NCBI RefSeq assembly: GCF_002197845.1
Contig: NZ_NIDE01000017.1
Span: 418,712-482,711 of the forward strand
Reading direction: 5' to 3'
Length of the DNA stretch: 64,000 nucleotides
Source of the DNA: Fimbriiglobus ruber
Lineage (GTDB): Bacteria; Planctomycetota; Planctomycetia; Gemmatales; Gemmataceae
The notes below the pieces were generated by a model that searched no databases, was not told the DNA's origin, and was given only the letters and a program-made list of their open reading frames with translations. A program made the position numbers and the translations under genes. Positions 18,065 to 26,148 of the stretch are shown piece after piece (position 1 is the stretch's first letter; each line of letters begins with the position of its first letter).

Positions 18065-18085
18065 ATATACTTTAGTACAGTATAT
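18065..18085. promoter_or_regulatory. AT-rich palindrome in the nrdAB leader, possible operator
   Basis: ATATACT-ttagtac-AGTATAT is a perfect inverted repeat (7-bp arms, 7-bp spacer) in an otherwise GC-rich leader. It lies 133 bp before the nrdA start and downstream of the riboswitch. On the minus strand a TATAAT-like hexamer overlaps its edge (18061-18068), so an internal promoter under repressor control is possible. It does not match the usual NrdR box, and the regulator is not identified. Confidence 0.4.
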
Positions 18086-18098
18086 GGCGTGGGTTGTC

Positions 18099-18285
18099 GG
18101 CAGGTCTTCGGACTCGCAGGCGCGTGCGGCGAACCGCACACCTACTGGCCGTCGCTTCCCGGCCCGAAGGGGCCAGTGCGTTTGACGGCGGTCGTTCCTG
18201 CATACCGCTGCGGGGGCAGTTCCGGATTCGCACCGGGTTCCCTTTCTCGTCGGCCCGCACTCGGTGGGCCGAACCGACAACACGT
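18099..18285 (-). ncRNA. cobalamin (adenosylcobalamin) riboswitch upstream of nrdAB
   Basis: Read on the minus strand, the sequence has the conserved B12-box elements in order. These are AGGGAACCCGGTGCGAATCC, then GGAACTGCCCCCGC, the GCCGGGAAGC block before a GGCCAGTAGG segment, and the 3' core GAGTCCGAAGACCTGCC. These match the cobalamin riboswitch (Rfam family RF00174) layout. It lies between metE (ends 18382) and nrdA (starts 17932) in the nrdA direction. B12 binding should reduce nrdAB expression. The same arrangement on class Ia reductase genes is known in Streptomyces. Boundaries are approximate. Confidence 0.9.
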
Positions 18286-18381
18286 TTCATCATCGTCGTC
18301 CGGTCTGTCTCTTCCACTTCCAAACTTCACGTCGCGGCTGTTTGAACGACGGACCGGGGACGGGCGAGCGGACTTTGAAGG

Positions 18382-20685
18382 TTATGCGGGCGGGCGGGGC
18401 AGACCGTCCGCGCGATCCCGGACGGCTTTGGCCGCGGCCACCATTGTCACCAGCGCCGGCCGAACTTCCTCCCACCGCCGGGTCTTGAGCCCGCAATCCG
18501 GGTTCACCCATATCTGGTCCGGGGCCAGCACGCCCAGGGCCTTCTCCAGCAACCGCTCGACCTCCGGCTGCGTTGGCACCCGGGGCGAATGGATGTCGTA
18601 CACCCCCGGGCCGATTTCGTTCGGGTATCGGAACCGGGAAAACGCCCCGAGAAGTTCCATCTGCGACCGCGAAGTCTCGATCGAAATCACGTCGGCGTCG
18701 AGGGCCGCGATCGAGTCGATGATGTCGTTGAACTCGCAGTAACACATGTGGGTGTGGACCTGCGTCTCGTCCCTGGCGACTGCGGCCGACAGCCGGAAGG
18801 CGTCCACCGCCCAGCGGAGGTAGGCTACCCAGTCAGCCTTTCGGAGCGGGAGCCCTTCGCGGAGAGCCGGCTCGTCGATCTGCACGACCGCGGCCCCGCT
18901 GGCTTCCAGGTCCGCGACTTCGTCGCGGATGGCGAGGGCGATCTGCCAACAAGTGTCCCGCCGGGGTTGGTCGTCGCGGACGAACGACCACTGGAGGATG
19001 GTCACAGGGCCGGTCAGCATTCCCTTGACCGGCTTGTTAGTGAGCGACTGGGCGTAAGCCGTCCAGGTCGTGGTCATCGGCCCGCGGCGGCGCACGTCGC
19101 CGTAGATGATGGGCGGCTTGACGCACCGCGATCCGTAGCTCTGGACCCACCCGTTCTGGGTGAACGCGAACCCTTCGAGCTGCTCGCCGAAATATTCGAC
19201 CATGTCGTTCCGCTCGAACTCGCCGTGGACCAGTACGTCGATCCCGACTTCTTCCTGCCACCGGATCGCCTGGGCGGTGTGTTCCCGGAGGAACGCATCG
19301 TAGTCGGTTTGCGTGAGCTTGCCGGCTTTAAACGCCGCCCGGGCTTTTCGCACGTCCTCGGTCTGCGGGAACGAGCCGATGGTGGTCGTGGGGAAGGCCG
19401 GAAGCGGCGTCCGCTTTCGTTGGGCGACCCGCCGGTCGGGATACGGGCGCCGGCGGGCGAGCATGTCCTCGGTGACGGTCGTTAGCCGCGACCGGACGGC
19501 CGGATTGTTCGTCAGTGGCGAGGTTCGGCGCCGTTCGAGCGCGGCCGCGTTCTCAGCCAGTTTGTCCGCGAGCCGGTGCCGGCCGTTGACCAGCGCCCGG
19601 GCGATGAGCGCCACCTCTTCCACTTTCTGCTTCGCGAAGGCCAGCCATTCCCGCACGGCGGGGTCGAGGGCGGTCTCGTCGGCGAGGTCGATCGGGGAGT
19701 GGAGCAACGAGCAGGAGGGGGCGACCATCACCCGCTGGACCTTGGCCGCCCGTTCTGCCGTCGCGAGGGCGGCGGCGAGGTCGGTCTTCCAGACGTTCCG
19801 CCCGTCGACGAGGCCGAGCGAGAGCGTGAGGCCCGGCGGCGCGGCCGCGAGGGCGGCGTCGAGCTGTTCGGGTCCGCGAACAAGATCGAGGTGAACCGCC
19901 GCGACGGGCAACTTCAGCACCCGCGGCAGCGCGGCACCGAGCGAGCCGAAGTAGGTGGCGAGCAGGATCTTCACCGCCGGGGCTTTCGCGGCGAACCGCG
20001 AGTACACCTGCTCGACGGCCGCGAGTACGTCGTCGCCCACGTCGGTCACGAGACACGGTTCGTCGAACTGGACCCACCCCGCGCCAGCCGCGGCCAACTT
20101 CCCGAGTAGCTCTTCGTAGACCGGCAGCAGGGCTGGCAGCAGGTCGAGGGGCGCGAACCCCGCCTCCTTCGCCTTCCCCAACAGCAGGAACGTGACCGGC
20201 CCGACGAGAACCGGGCGGGCGACGAGGCCGAGGGCCCTGGCTTCCAGGAACTCGTCCACCGGCTTGGTTGTTGCCAAGTGGAACGTCTGGTCGTGGCGAA
20301 ACTCGGGAACGAGGTAATGGTAGTTGGTGTCGAACCACTTGGTCATCTCCAGGGCGGTCGGCCCCGGCTGCCCGTCCCGGGCCTTACCGCCCCGCGCCAT
20401 CGCGAAATAGCGGTCGAGTTCGTCGGTAATCGAAGCGAAGCGGTCGGGCACGACGCCGACCATCACCGCCGTGTCGAGGACGTGGTCGTAAAGGGAGAAG
20501 TCGTTGCACGGGACGACGTCCAGCCCGGCCGCCCGCTGGAGTTGCCAGTGCGCCCGGCGCATCTCCCGCGCGGTCTCTTGCAGGTGAGCGGCCGTCGCTT
20601 TGCCGGCCCAGTATTGTTCCAACGCCTTTTTCAGTTCGCGGTGCCTGCCCATGCGGGGGAAGCCGAGATTGGTTGCGATGCTCAT
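18382..20685 (-). CDS. metE: 5-methyltetrahydropteroyltriglutamate-homocysteine methyltransferase (cobalamin-independent methionine synthase)
   Basis: A full-length MetE of 767 residues with two barrel domains. The N-terminal domain begins TNLGFPRMGRHRELKKALE, and the catalytic C-terminal domain begins around FPTTTIGSFPQTEDVRKAR. Zinc ligands are visible: His and Cys in HTHMCYCEF, and the last Cys in NPDCGLKTR. It transfers a methyl group from methyl-tetrahydrofolate polyglutamate directly to homocysteine, the last step of methionine synthesis, without B12. Its leader carries a cobalamin riboswitch, so expression should fall when B12 is available, presumably because a MetH enzyme takes over. 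Confidence 0.96.
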   Translation of the reverse strand: MSIATNLGFPRMGRHRELKKALEQYWAGKATAAHLQETAREMRRAHWQLQRAAGLDVVPCNDFSLYDHVLDTAVMVGVVPDRFASITDELDRYFAMARGGKARDGQPGPTALEMTKWFDTNYHYLVPEFRHDQTFHLATTKPVDEFLEARALGLVARPVLVGPVTFLLLGKAKEAGFAPLDLLPALLPVYEELLGKLAAAGAGWVQFDEPCLVTDVGDDVLAAVEQVYSRFAAKAPAVKILLATYFGSLGAALPRVLKLPVAAVHLDLVRGPEQLDAALAAAPPGLTLSLGLVDGRNVWKTDLAAALATAERAAKVQRVMVAPSCSLLHSPIDLADETALDPAVREWLAFAKQKVEEVALIARALVNGRHRLADKLAENAAALERRRTSPLTNNPAVRSRLTTVTEDMLARRRPYPDRRVAQRKRTPLPAFPTTTIGSFPQTEDVRKARAAFKAGKLTQTDYDAFLREHTAQAIRWQEEVGIDVLVHGEFERNDMVEYFGEQLEGFAFTQNGWVQSYGSRCVKPPIIYGDVRRRGPMTTTWTAYAQSLTNKPVKGMLTGPVTILQWSFVRDDQPRRDTCWQIALAIRDEVADLEASGAAVVQIDEPALREGLPLRKADWVAYLRWAVDAFRLSAAVARDETQVHTHMCYCEFNDIIDSIAALDADVISIETSRSQMELLGAFSRFRYPNEIGPGVYDIHSPRVPTQPEVERLLEKALGVLAPDQIWVNPDCGLKTRRWEEVRPALVTMVAAAKAVRDRADGLPRPPA

Positions 20686-21041
20686 GTGTGGTCTCCGGGT
20701 ATCGTTTGTGTGTGCTTGTACGCGGGGGTTCTTTGCGAGCGCGCGGACTCTCGCCTCGTCCTGGCCCAGCCAAGTACAAGGAACGGGTCGCTCGCATCAC
20801 GACGGTTCGGCAGAGCCGTTTAACGGACGGGTTGCCAATTCGGAGGCGGGTCGGTCACGGTGTTGAGTGCCGGCCACACGACGACCGGAGATCGGCACGG
20901 GTGAGGTATGTCGGGACGTGTGCGGCGGGGTGCCGCGGAAATTGCGTACAAAGGCTCACTCCTTTTCGCCGGCGTCGGGCGAAAGGGTGCCTGATCCGAG
21001 GCCGGACAAGCAGTGCTTGCGCAAGTGCAAACGGGGAATGG

Positions 21042-21265
21042 CCTGCCTGTCCGGTCGCCTGGGTCCGAGGCACCGAACGACGCTCGACAGGCAGGTCTTC
21101 TGGCTTTCGGTTCGTCGCGAAGTTCGGGCGGCCTTCCCACGGCGGGCGCCGTAGTGGCGGTGATGCCCGTTCTTCTGACCGAATACAGCAGCGGCCCTGC
21201 GCCGGATTCTCACCGGCTTCCCTTTTCATCCCCCGACCTCAGGCTGAGGCGGGGAAACCTATCGA
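21042..21265 (-). ncRNA. cobalamin riboswitch upstream of metE, with probable expression platform
   Basis: On the minus strand the core (about 21265-21090) shows AAAGGGAAGCCGGTGAGAAT, a CGCAGGGCCGCTGC block, CCGTGGGAAGG, and the 3' element AGCCAGAAGACCTGCC. All are hallmarks of a cobalamin riboswitch. The conserved 3' CCTGCC belongs to a 10-nt arm (21086-21095) perfectly complementary to 21042-21051. A downstream helix can therefore compete with the core, a plausible on/off switch. The leader then runs about 350 nt further to metE; another short stem-loop lies near 20965-20985, and otherwise I see nothing in it. Confidence 0.9.
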
Positions 21266-21360
21266 GTTCGAGGCATACTACTCAACCTCCTCGGCGATGG
21301 CCAGAGCCGGTATTGCTGCCAGATGCGGACGAACGAAATCATTTTATCTTGAGTTGCGAA

Positions 21361-22104
21361 TCAAACTCTTCCCAGTACCAGATCCACCACCCAGCATCCC
21401 CGAACGTGCGGCCCGTCGCCCCGGCAGTGAGCAAGGATGTCCTCGTTGTCGCAACCGGCGGCCTGAAGCGCGTCGGCCAAGATTGGCATCGGAGAGAAAT
21501 CACGGGACTCGTACATCTGCTCCGCGAGGGCGATCATCGTACCAGTGCGCCAAACCGGGGAGTAGCGAATCCCGCGGAACGGGGTCCCAAAAATGTCGCG
21601 AATGAGCGCCGCCTGAACTCTCCGCGCGTCGCTCCTGGCCGCACGTTCACCCCACTCAAACAACCCACCCAACGAGGATGGATCTTCAGGAGTTTCCGCA
21701 CGTTCCATCACTTTGCTCACGGCCCGAAACCCAGCAGCCACCGCGATTGCTTCGGCCGCGCCCACTGCCGCGCTCGCGGTCGAGTTCACAATTGCCGACC
21801 CGATCGTGCAGAGTGCGGCGCGGTCAGCCCAGTGGTCGGGTCTATTAGCGTCCCAGGCGATGGTCTGCTCCGCCATCAAGCGATTCTGTTCGTCGTGCGA
21901 GAGCAGGCCATCGGCAAGGCGCTCGCCCAACTCCACCCACTGCCACCCGCGTGTCGTGAGATGCGGACCAGCGCAGCGGACGCAGGCGCATCCCACGAGC
22001 CGTAACCTACGACGAGTAGCCCTGCCGCGAGCTGTGCCCCGCCGTCGCAGGAATGCCAGGAGTTTCGTTGGGTCATGGCATGCGAGCCACTTGGCTTCGG
22101 TCAT
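21361..22104 (-). CDS. Gemmataceae-expanded protein family (MTEAxWLAC...GCWVVDL), function unknown
   Basis: A 247-residue protein that starts MTEAKWLACHDPTKLLAFLR and ends with DIFGTPFRGI, LADALQAAGCDNEDILAHCR and HVRGCWVVDLVLG. These conserved blocks define a family with many paralogues in Gemmata and relatives, typically annotated as hypothetical. The middle region (Ala-rich, about residues 95-140) is variable between paralogues. No catalytic residue pattern is known; the conserved Cys and His residues in the C-terminal block are noteworthy. It stands alone upstream of the metE leader. Confidence 0.8.
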   Translation of the reverse strand: MTEAKWLACHDPTKLLAFLRRRGTARGRATRRRLRLVGCACVRCAGPHLTTRGWQWVELGERLADGLLSHDEQNRLMAEQTIAWDANRPDHWADRAALCTIGSAIVNSTASAAVGAAEAIAVAAGFRAVSKVMERAETPEDPSSLGGLFEWGERAARSDARRVQAALIRDIFGTPFRGIRYSPVWRTGTMIALAEQMYESRDFSPMPILADALQAAGCDNEDILAHCRGDGPHVRGCWVVDLVLGRV

Positions 22105-22219
22105 GCTTTGCCTTCTCCAAGGGCACGGGATTCGGGAATGACCTCATTCCCCGTAAGACTGCCCCATGTTTCACAACCGAGCGTCAGCGCTACAGTGATT
22201 CGCTGAGACCAGACAGCCG

Positions 22220-23515
22220 TTACTTCCCCTGGTTCCAGTACACCCGCACGTTCCCCGTCTGCCGGCCGACGGCCACGATGTCGGGCTTGCCGTCGCCGTT
22301 CAGGTCGGCCACGGTCAGGTCTTCGACCGCCACGCCGCCGTCTTCGAGGACGTGCCGCTCCCACTTCGCTCCCTTGGGGTCGGCGGCCTTGTAGATCCGC
22401 ACGCCGCGGCGCTCGGTGAAGGTGTCGCCGAGTTTGGGGTTCGGGTCGTCGCGGACGCCGATGACGAGTTCGTCCGTGCCGTCGCCGTCGAGGTCGGCGA
22501 ACCAGACCGCGTGGCCCCAGCGGAGGTGGTCGTCGAGGACCTGGCGGTCGTAAGCGAACGGCTTGTTCGGGTCCGACTTGCCCGGCGTGTAGACGACGAC
22601 CTGGTTGCCGTGCCACGGCTCGATCGTGGCGATCACGCCCAGCGAGCCCGCGGATTGCTTGATCTCGCTGGCCCCGCGGTTCGACTTCGGGTTGGCCTGG
22701 TTCGCGGGGTGGATCAGCGTCGTCGTCCACTTGTCCGCCCCCTCGGGGTACACCAGACTCACCCCCTCGTAACTGCCGACGAGGATCGACGTACCCTTCC
22801 GGGCGTGCCCGCTAAAGCTGGCCGGACAGAAGTTGTGGGCGACGTGCAGGCTGTCCGAGAGGACTTCGGGCTTCCACGACGCCGGCTTCTCCGGGTCGCT
22901 CGCCGGCACCTTGTACGCGACCACGCGGGTCGGCCGCCCGTCCGCCCAGTTGGCCTTGGCCGTCGACTCGCGGCCCATGAGCGGGACCACGACGATCTCC
23001 GGCTTGCCGTCGCCGTCCACGTCGATCGCGCGGACGCGGTGGACCGTCGGCTCGTCGCAGGGGATCGGGTACATCGTCCACTCGTCGTCGATCGACTTCC
23101 CGCGCCGCAGCCACTGGAGCGTGCCGGGGTTCTGGGTGTCGAACGGCTTCCACGCGGCCCCGAGGACGAGGTCGAGCTGGCCGTCGCCGTCAATGTCGAG
23201 GGCGGCCGCACAGACGTTGTCCGGCTTGGTCTTGCCCTGAATAATCGTGTGGACCTTCCAGGTCGGGTTCTCGTACCACACGACCCGGAACTGGTCGACG
23301 ACCACGATGTCCGGCTTCTTGTCGCCGTTGATGTCCGCGATCAGAACCGCGTAGCCGATCTTCAAATCGGTGGCGATCTCCTGAATTTTGAATTTGGGAA
23401 ACCCCTCCTTGGTCGGTGCGTCCTTGATCGGCGCGGGGTCCGCGGCCCGGGCGAGTGTGCCGGTCAGCGCGAGGATTCCGGCGGCCGCGAGTGCCGCCCG
23501 CATGTCGATTCGCAT
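22220..23515 (-). CDS. secreted FG-GAP/VCBS repeat protein
   Basis: A 431-residue exported protein. The ATG at 23515 gives MRIDMRAALAAAGILALTGT followed by LARAAD, a clear signal peptide, with AGAGGG about 6 nt upstream. The mature part is a beta-propeller with at least five calcium-binding FG-GAP-type motifs: DINGDKKPDIVVVD, DIDGDGQLDLVLG, DVDGDGKPEIVVV, DLDGDGTDELVIG and DLNGDGKPDIVAVG. Such proteins are abundant in planctomycetes and act outside the cytoplasm, perhaps in binding or as scaffolds. No enzymatic motif is apparent. It is divergent from the proton-channel gene at 23750. Confidence 0.88.
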   Translation of the reverse strand: MRIDMRAALAAAGILALTGTLARAADPAPIKDAPTKEGFPKFKIQEIATDLKIGYAVLIADINGDKKPDIVVVDQFRVVWYENPTWKVHTIIQGKTKPDNVCAAALDIDGDGQLDLVLGAAWKPFDTQNPGTLQWLRRGKSIDDEWTMYPIPCDEPTVHRVRAIDVDGDGKPEIVVVPLMGRESTAKANWADGRPTRVVAYKVPASDPEKPASWKPEVLSDSLHVAHNFCPASFSGHARKGTSILVGSYEGVSLVYPEGADKWTTTLIHPANQANPKSNRGASEIKQSAGSLGVIATIEPWHGNQVVVYTPGKSDPNKPFAYDRQVLDDHLRWGHAVWFADLDGDGTDELVIGVRDDPNPKLGDTFTERRGVRIYKAADPKGAKWERHVLEDGGVAVEDLTVADLNGDGKPDIVAVGRQTGNVRVYWNQGK

Positions 23516-23749
23516 GACGATCCCTCTTTCCAGAACTACGATTTCGGTGACGCAGTTTACCCCGGCGGTCAGGTACCCGGCCACCGCCGTGTGGAATTTC
23601 GCGCGAAGTCGTCGCAGTCCTTGACGGATCGGCCGTGGGGGGGACAATGGGACGCGGTCGCAATTTCTAATGCGGCGCGTCCGCGAGCGAATGGTTCCCT
23701 TAGCGGAAGTCGCTGCCCGTTTTGTTCTTTGTCTGGTGTAACCGGAAAA

Positions 23750-24556
23750 ATGACCATGACCGTTCAATCCACCCACCGGTCGACACGCGAGTGGGTGCTG
23801 CTCGTGGTCGCGCTGGTGATCGTGGCCGGTATTGTGGCACCGCTGTGGAAGCTGTCCGGGACGGGGGAATCGCAGCAAGAATTTCTAGCGAAGTGGACCC
23901 CCGAGCGGCTCAGCCGACTGCTCCTCGGGCCGGAACAAGTCGCGTGCTACTTTTGCTTTGCGTGGTCCGGTCTGATCCTGCTCACCCGCTGGCGCGAGGT
24001 CCGGCGACAGCGGGCCGCGTTCTCCCTCGACCTACTGCCGACCGACGAAGGCGCGCGGATCTTGCCGGAAGACGCGCGGCCGCTCGCGCGGAAGGTGGAC
24101 CAGGTGACCGGCCGATCCGGGCCGTACATCCTGGGCAACATGATCCGCCTCGGCCTGGGCAAGTACGCGATCAGCAAGTCCGCGCCGGACGTGGCCGAAG
24201 TCGTCCGCAACCAGGCAGACGTCGAGCAGTCACGGTTCGTGGCCACGATGGGCACGGTGAATTATCTGGCGTGGGCGATCCCCGCGATCGGGTTCCTCGG
24301 CACGGTCCGCGGCCTCGCGGGCGGGATGAGCATGGCCGGGTCGCAGGAGACCGAGATGGCCAAGTTCATCAAGCAGGCCACCGACCAACTCGGCATCGCC
24401 TTCGACTGCACCTTTGTGGCGTTGGCATTAAGTCTGGTGCTGATGTACTTCCTTCACGCAGTCCAGCGCAGCGAGGAAACGCTCATCATCGACTGCCAGG
24501 ACTACTGCCAGGAACACCTCCTCCTGCGGCTCTACGACCCCCACCCACAAAACTAA
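23750..24556 (+). CDS. MotA/TolQ/ExbB proton channel family protein
   Basis: A 268-residue membrane protein with four membrane segments: residues 14-33, about 62-80, 162-190 (the conserved TolQ/MotA helix, AIPAIGFLGTVRGLAGGM) and 218-240 (AFDCTFVALALSLVLMYFL). Members form the proton-conducting stator of the flagellar, Tol or Ton machines. No ExbD/TolR or MotB partner is next to it. Instead it is followed by an Hsp70-fold protein and a VWA/coiled-coil membrane protein. The start codon at 23750 follows CCGGAAAAA; an ATG two codons later is an alternative. Confidence 0.88.
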   Translation: MTMTVQSTHRSTREWVLLVVALVIVAGIVAPLWKLSGTGESQQEFLAKWTPERLSRLLLGPEQVACYFCFAWSGLILLTRWREVRRQRAAFSLDLLPTDEGARILPEDARPLARKVDQVTGRSGPYILGNMIRLGLGKYAISKSAPDVAEVVRNQADVEQSRFVATMGTVNYLAWAIPAIGFLGTVRGLAGGMSMAGSQETEMAKFIKQATDQLGIAFDCTFVALALSLVLMYFLHAVQRSEETLIIDCQDYCQEHLLLRLYDPHPQN

Positions 24557-24562
24557 GAATGG

Positions 24563-24791
24563 TTCACCGCAGAGGGCACATGAGGGCGCGGAGAAGAGAA
24601 AAAACGAGAGAAGATCGGAAAAGAGAGAATGAATCGAACCACGACGGGCACAAAGATTGATAACGGGGTACGGACTATTGGAGGCCACACGAATACGATC
24701 CGTACTTCTGCCGGAGGTCGTTGGTTAATGATTTGTAGCGTTTGATTTGCCTGTTTCTTTCTTTGCGCCCTCTCGTGCCCTCTGCGGTGAA
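24563..24791. repeat. inverted repeat pair between proton-channel and Hsp70-like genes
   Basis: The left arm (24563-24589, ttcaccgcagagggcac...) and right arm (24765-24791, ...gtgccctctgcggtgaa) are reverse complements over 27 nt with about three mismatches, separated by 175 bp of low-complexity purine-rich and then mixed sequence. The ttcaccgcagaggg motif is a familiar dispersed intergenic repeat in several phyla. The 281-bp gap holds no recognisable gene. Confidence 0.7.
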
Positions 24792-24837
24792 TGCTCTTTG
24801 TGTCTTCGCTTTTGTGGTGACTGTTTGTGAGGTGTCC

Positions 24838-26112
24838 ATGTTCGGGTTTGGTACGAAGAAAGCGGCTCCCGCGTTCGACCGCTCCAAGCTGGTCGGGATC
24901 GACCTGACCGCCACGCGGGCTCGCGCGAGTGTGGCCGTCGGCGGGCGCGGCCGGCCGCTCGTACTCGACGACCCGGCCGAAGACCTGCACCTGTTCCTCA
25001 CGCTCGACCGACGCAGCCCCGACATCGGCTCGGCAGGCCAGGCGATCTGCCGCAAGTACCCGCACCTCGTTTGCTCGAACTTCCTGCCGTTCCTGGGCCA
25101 CGCGCGGCAATGGCAGTCGGGCCGCGCGGCTTTGACGCCCGAATCGGCATTACAAGCGGTGTTTGAAAGGCTGCGGGGCCCGGTCACGGCCGAATCGGAA
25201 GCAATCGCCCTCGCGCTACCCGCATACCTGACGGCCGCCCAGGTCAAAGCCGTGCGCGAGTTGGCCGGTCGGGCTCACCTGCCCGTTCGCGGCACCGCGG
25301 CGGCCGCCCTCGTCGTCGCGGCGGACCGGGCCGGCCTGGTTCTGGGTGGTTCGGCTCCCGCGCACACCAGTGGGTCGGCCGACGACGCGGACGATGCCCG
25401 GCCCGACTGGGTCGTCCCGATCCGGGCGCATGCCCACGGGCCGGCCGCGATCGTCGTGGTGGACGTCGACGAATTCGCGCTGACCGCGTCCGTCGTCGGC
25501 GTTGAGGCGGGCGGCGTGAAGATGCTCGCCTCGGCCACCCGCCCGCGGGCGTCGCTCAAGGCGTGGAAGGATCGCATCATCGACGGTATGTCCGACCGCT
25601 GTGTCCGCCTCTGCCGCCGCGACCCGCGCGACTCGGCCGACGCCGAGCAAGCGCTTTACCTGCAACTCGACACCGCCCTCGACCGCACCCGCGCCGGCCA
25701 ACCGGTCACGCTCACCGTGCGGTCCGAACACTGGTATCAGGATCTCGTCCACCAACCCGAAGAGTTCGACGCGTATTGCACCGCGCTGGCCGCGATCGGG
25801 GCGGACGGCTTGGTCGAGGCCGTGCGGTCGGCGAATCTAGCCGTCCCGCCCCGCGCGATCTGGCTGACGCACGCGGCGGCCCGCCTGCCCGGATTGGCCG
25901 CGCTGTTGCACCAGAACTCGCCCGAGCAGACCGAGATCTTCGCCCTTTCCCCGACCGCCATCGCCGACGCGACGGCGGCCCTGGTTCCGCGGTGGCTCGC
26001 CGGTAAACTTCCACCCGTCCACCTGGACGCCCACCTCCCGCTGGAACCCGCGGCGGAGAAGCCCGCGACCCGCCCGACTTCGGCCGCCAACCCTCCGGCG
26101 CGACAAGGATAG
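24838..26112 (+). CDS. Hsp70/actin-fold ATPase-like protein
   Basis: A 424-residue protein with an N-terminal KLVGIDLTATRARASVAV, the phosphate-1 loop of the Hsp70/actin fold. A second strand-turn, AIVVVDVDEFALTASVVG near residue 205, corresponds to phosphate-2. Between them, ALALPAYLTAAQVKAVRELA followed by a GTAAAALVVA segment matches the Hsp70 pattern before the second subdomain. There is no substrate-binding domain, and the C-terminal tail is Pro/Ala-rich. Start 24838 (MFGFGTKKAAP) is preferred over upstream in-frame starts inside the repeat. Similar truncated Hsp70-like proteins occur in planctomycete clusters with VWA proteins; the role is unknown. Confidence 0.75.
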   Translation: MFGFGTKKAAPAFDRSKLVGIDLTATRARASVAVGGRGRPLVLDDPAEDLHLFLTLDRRSPDIGSAGQAICRKYPHLVCSNFLPFLGHARQWQSGRAALTPESALQAVFERLRGPVTAESEAIALALPAYLTAAQVKAVRELAGRAHLPVRGTAAAALVVAADRAGLVLGGSAPAHTSGSADDADDARPDWVVPIRAHAHGPAAIVVVDVDEFALTASVVGVEAGGVKMLASATRPRASLKAWKDRIIDGMSDRCVRLCRRDPRDSADAEQALYLQLDTALDRTRAGQPVTLTVRSEHWYQDLVHQPEEFDAYCTALAAIGADGLVEAVRSANLAVPPRAIWLTHAAARLPGLAALLHQNSPEQTEIFALSPTAIADATAALVPRWLAGKLPPVHLDAHLPLEPAAEKPATRPTSAANPPARQG

Positions 26113-26148
26113 TCTCGCCGCCCGCCCGACCCGTAACCGACCCACACC

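Noticed and set aside
18065-18085. NrdR box
   Set aside because: The 7-7-7 palindrome does not match the usual NrdR box pattern, and no second box at helical spacing was found, so I listed it only as an unidentified operator.
22352-23749. Upstream extension of the proton-channel frame by 466 codons
   Set aside because: The extension is antisense to the FG-GAP gene and is Arg/Val/Asp-rich; the channel family starts near the ATG at 23750.
24557-24837. CRISPR-like or RNA gene in the channel-Hsp70 gap
   Set aside because: There is only one pair of inverted arms and no direct repeats with spacers; no tRNA-like cloverleaf or conserved RNA motif is visible.
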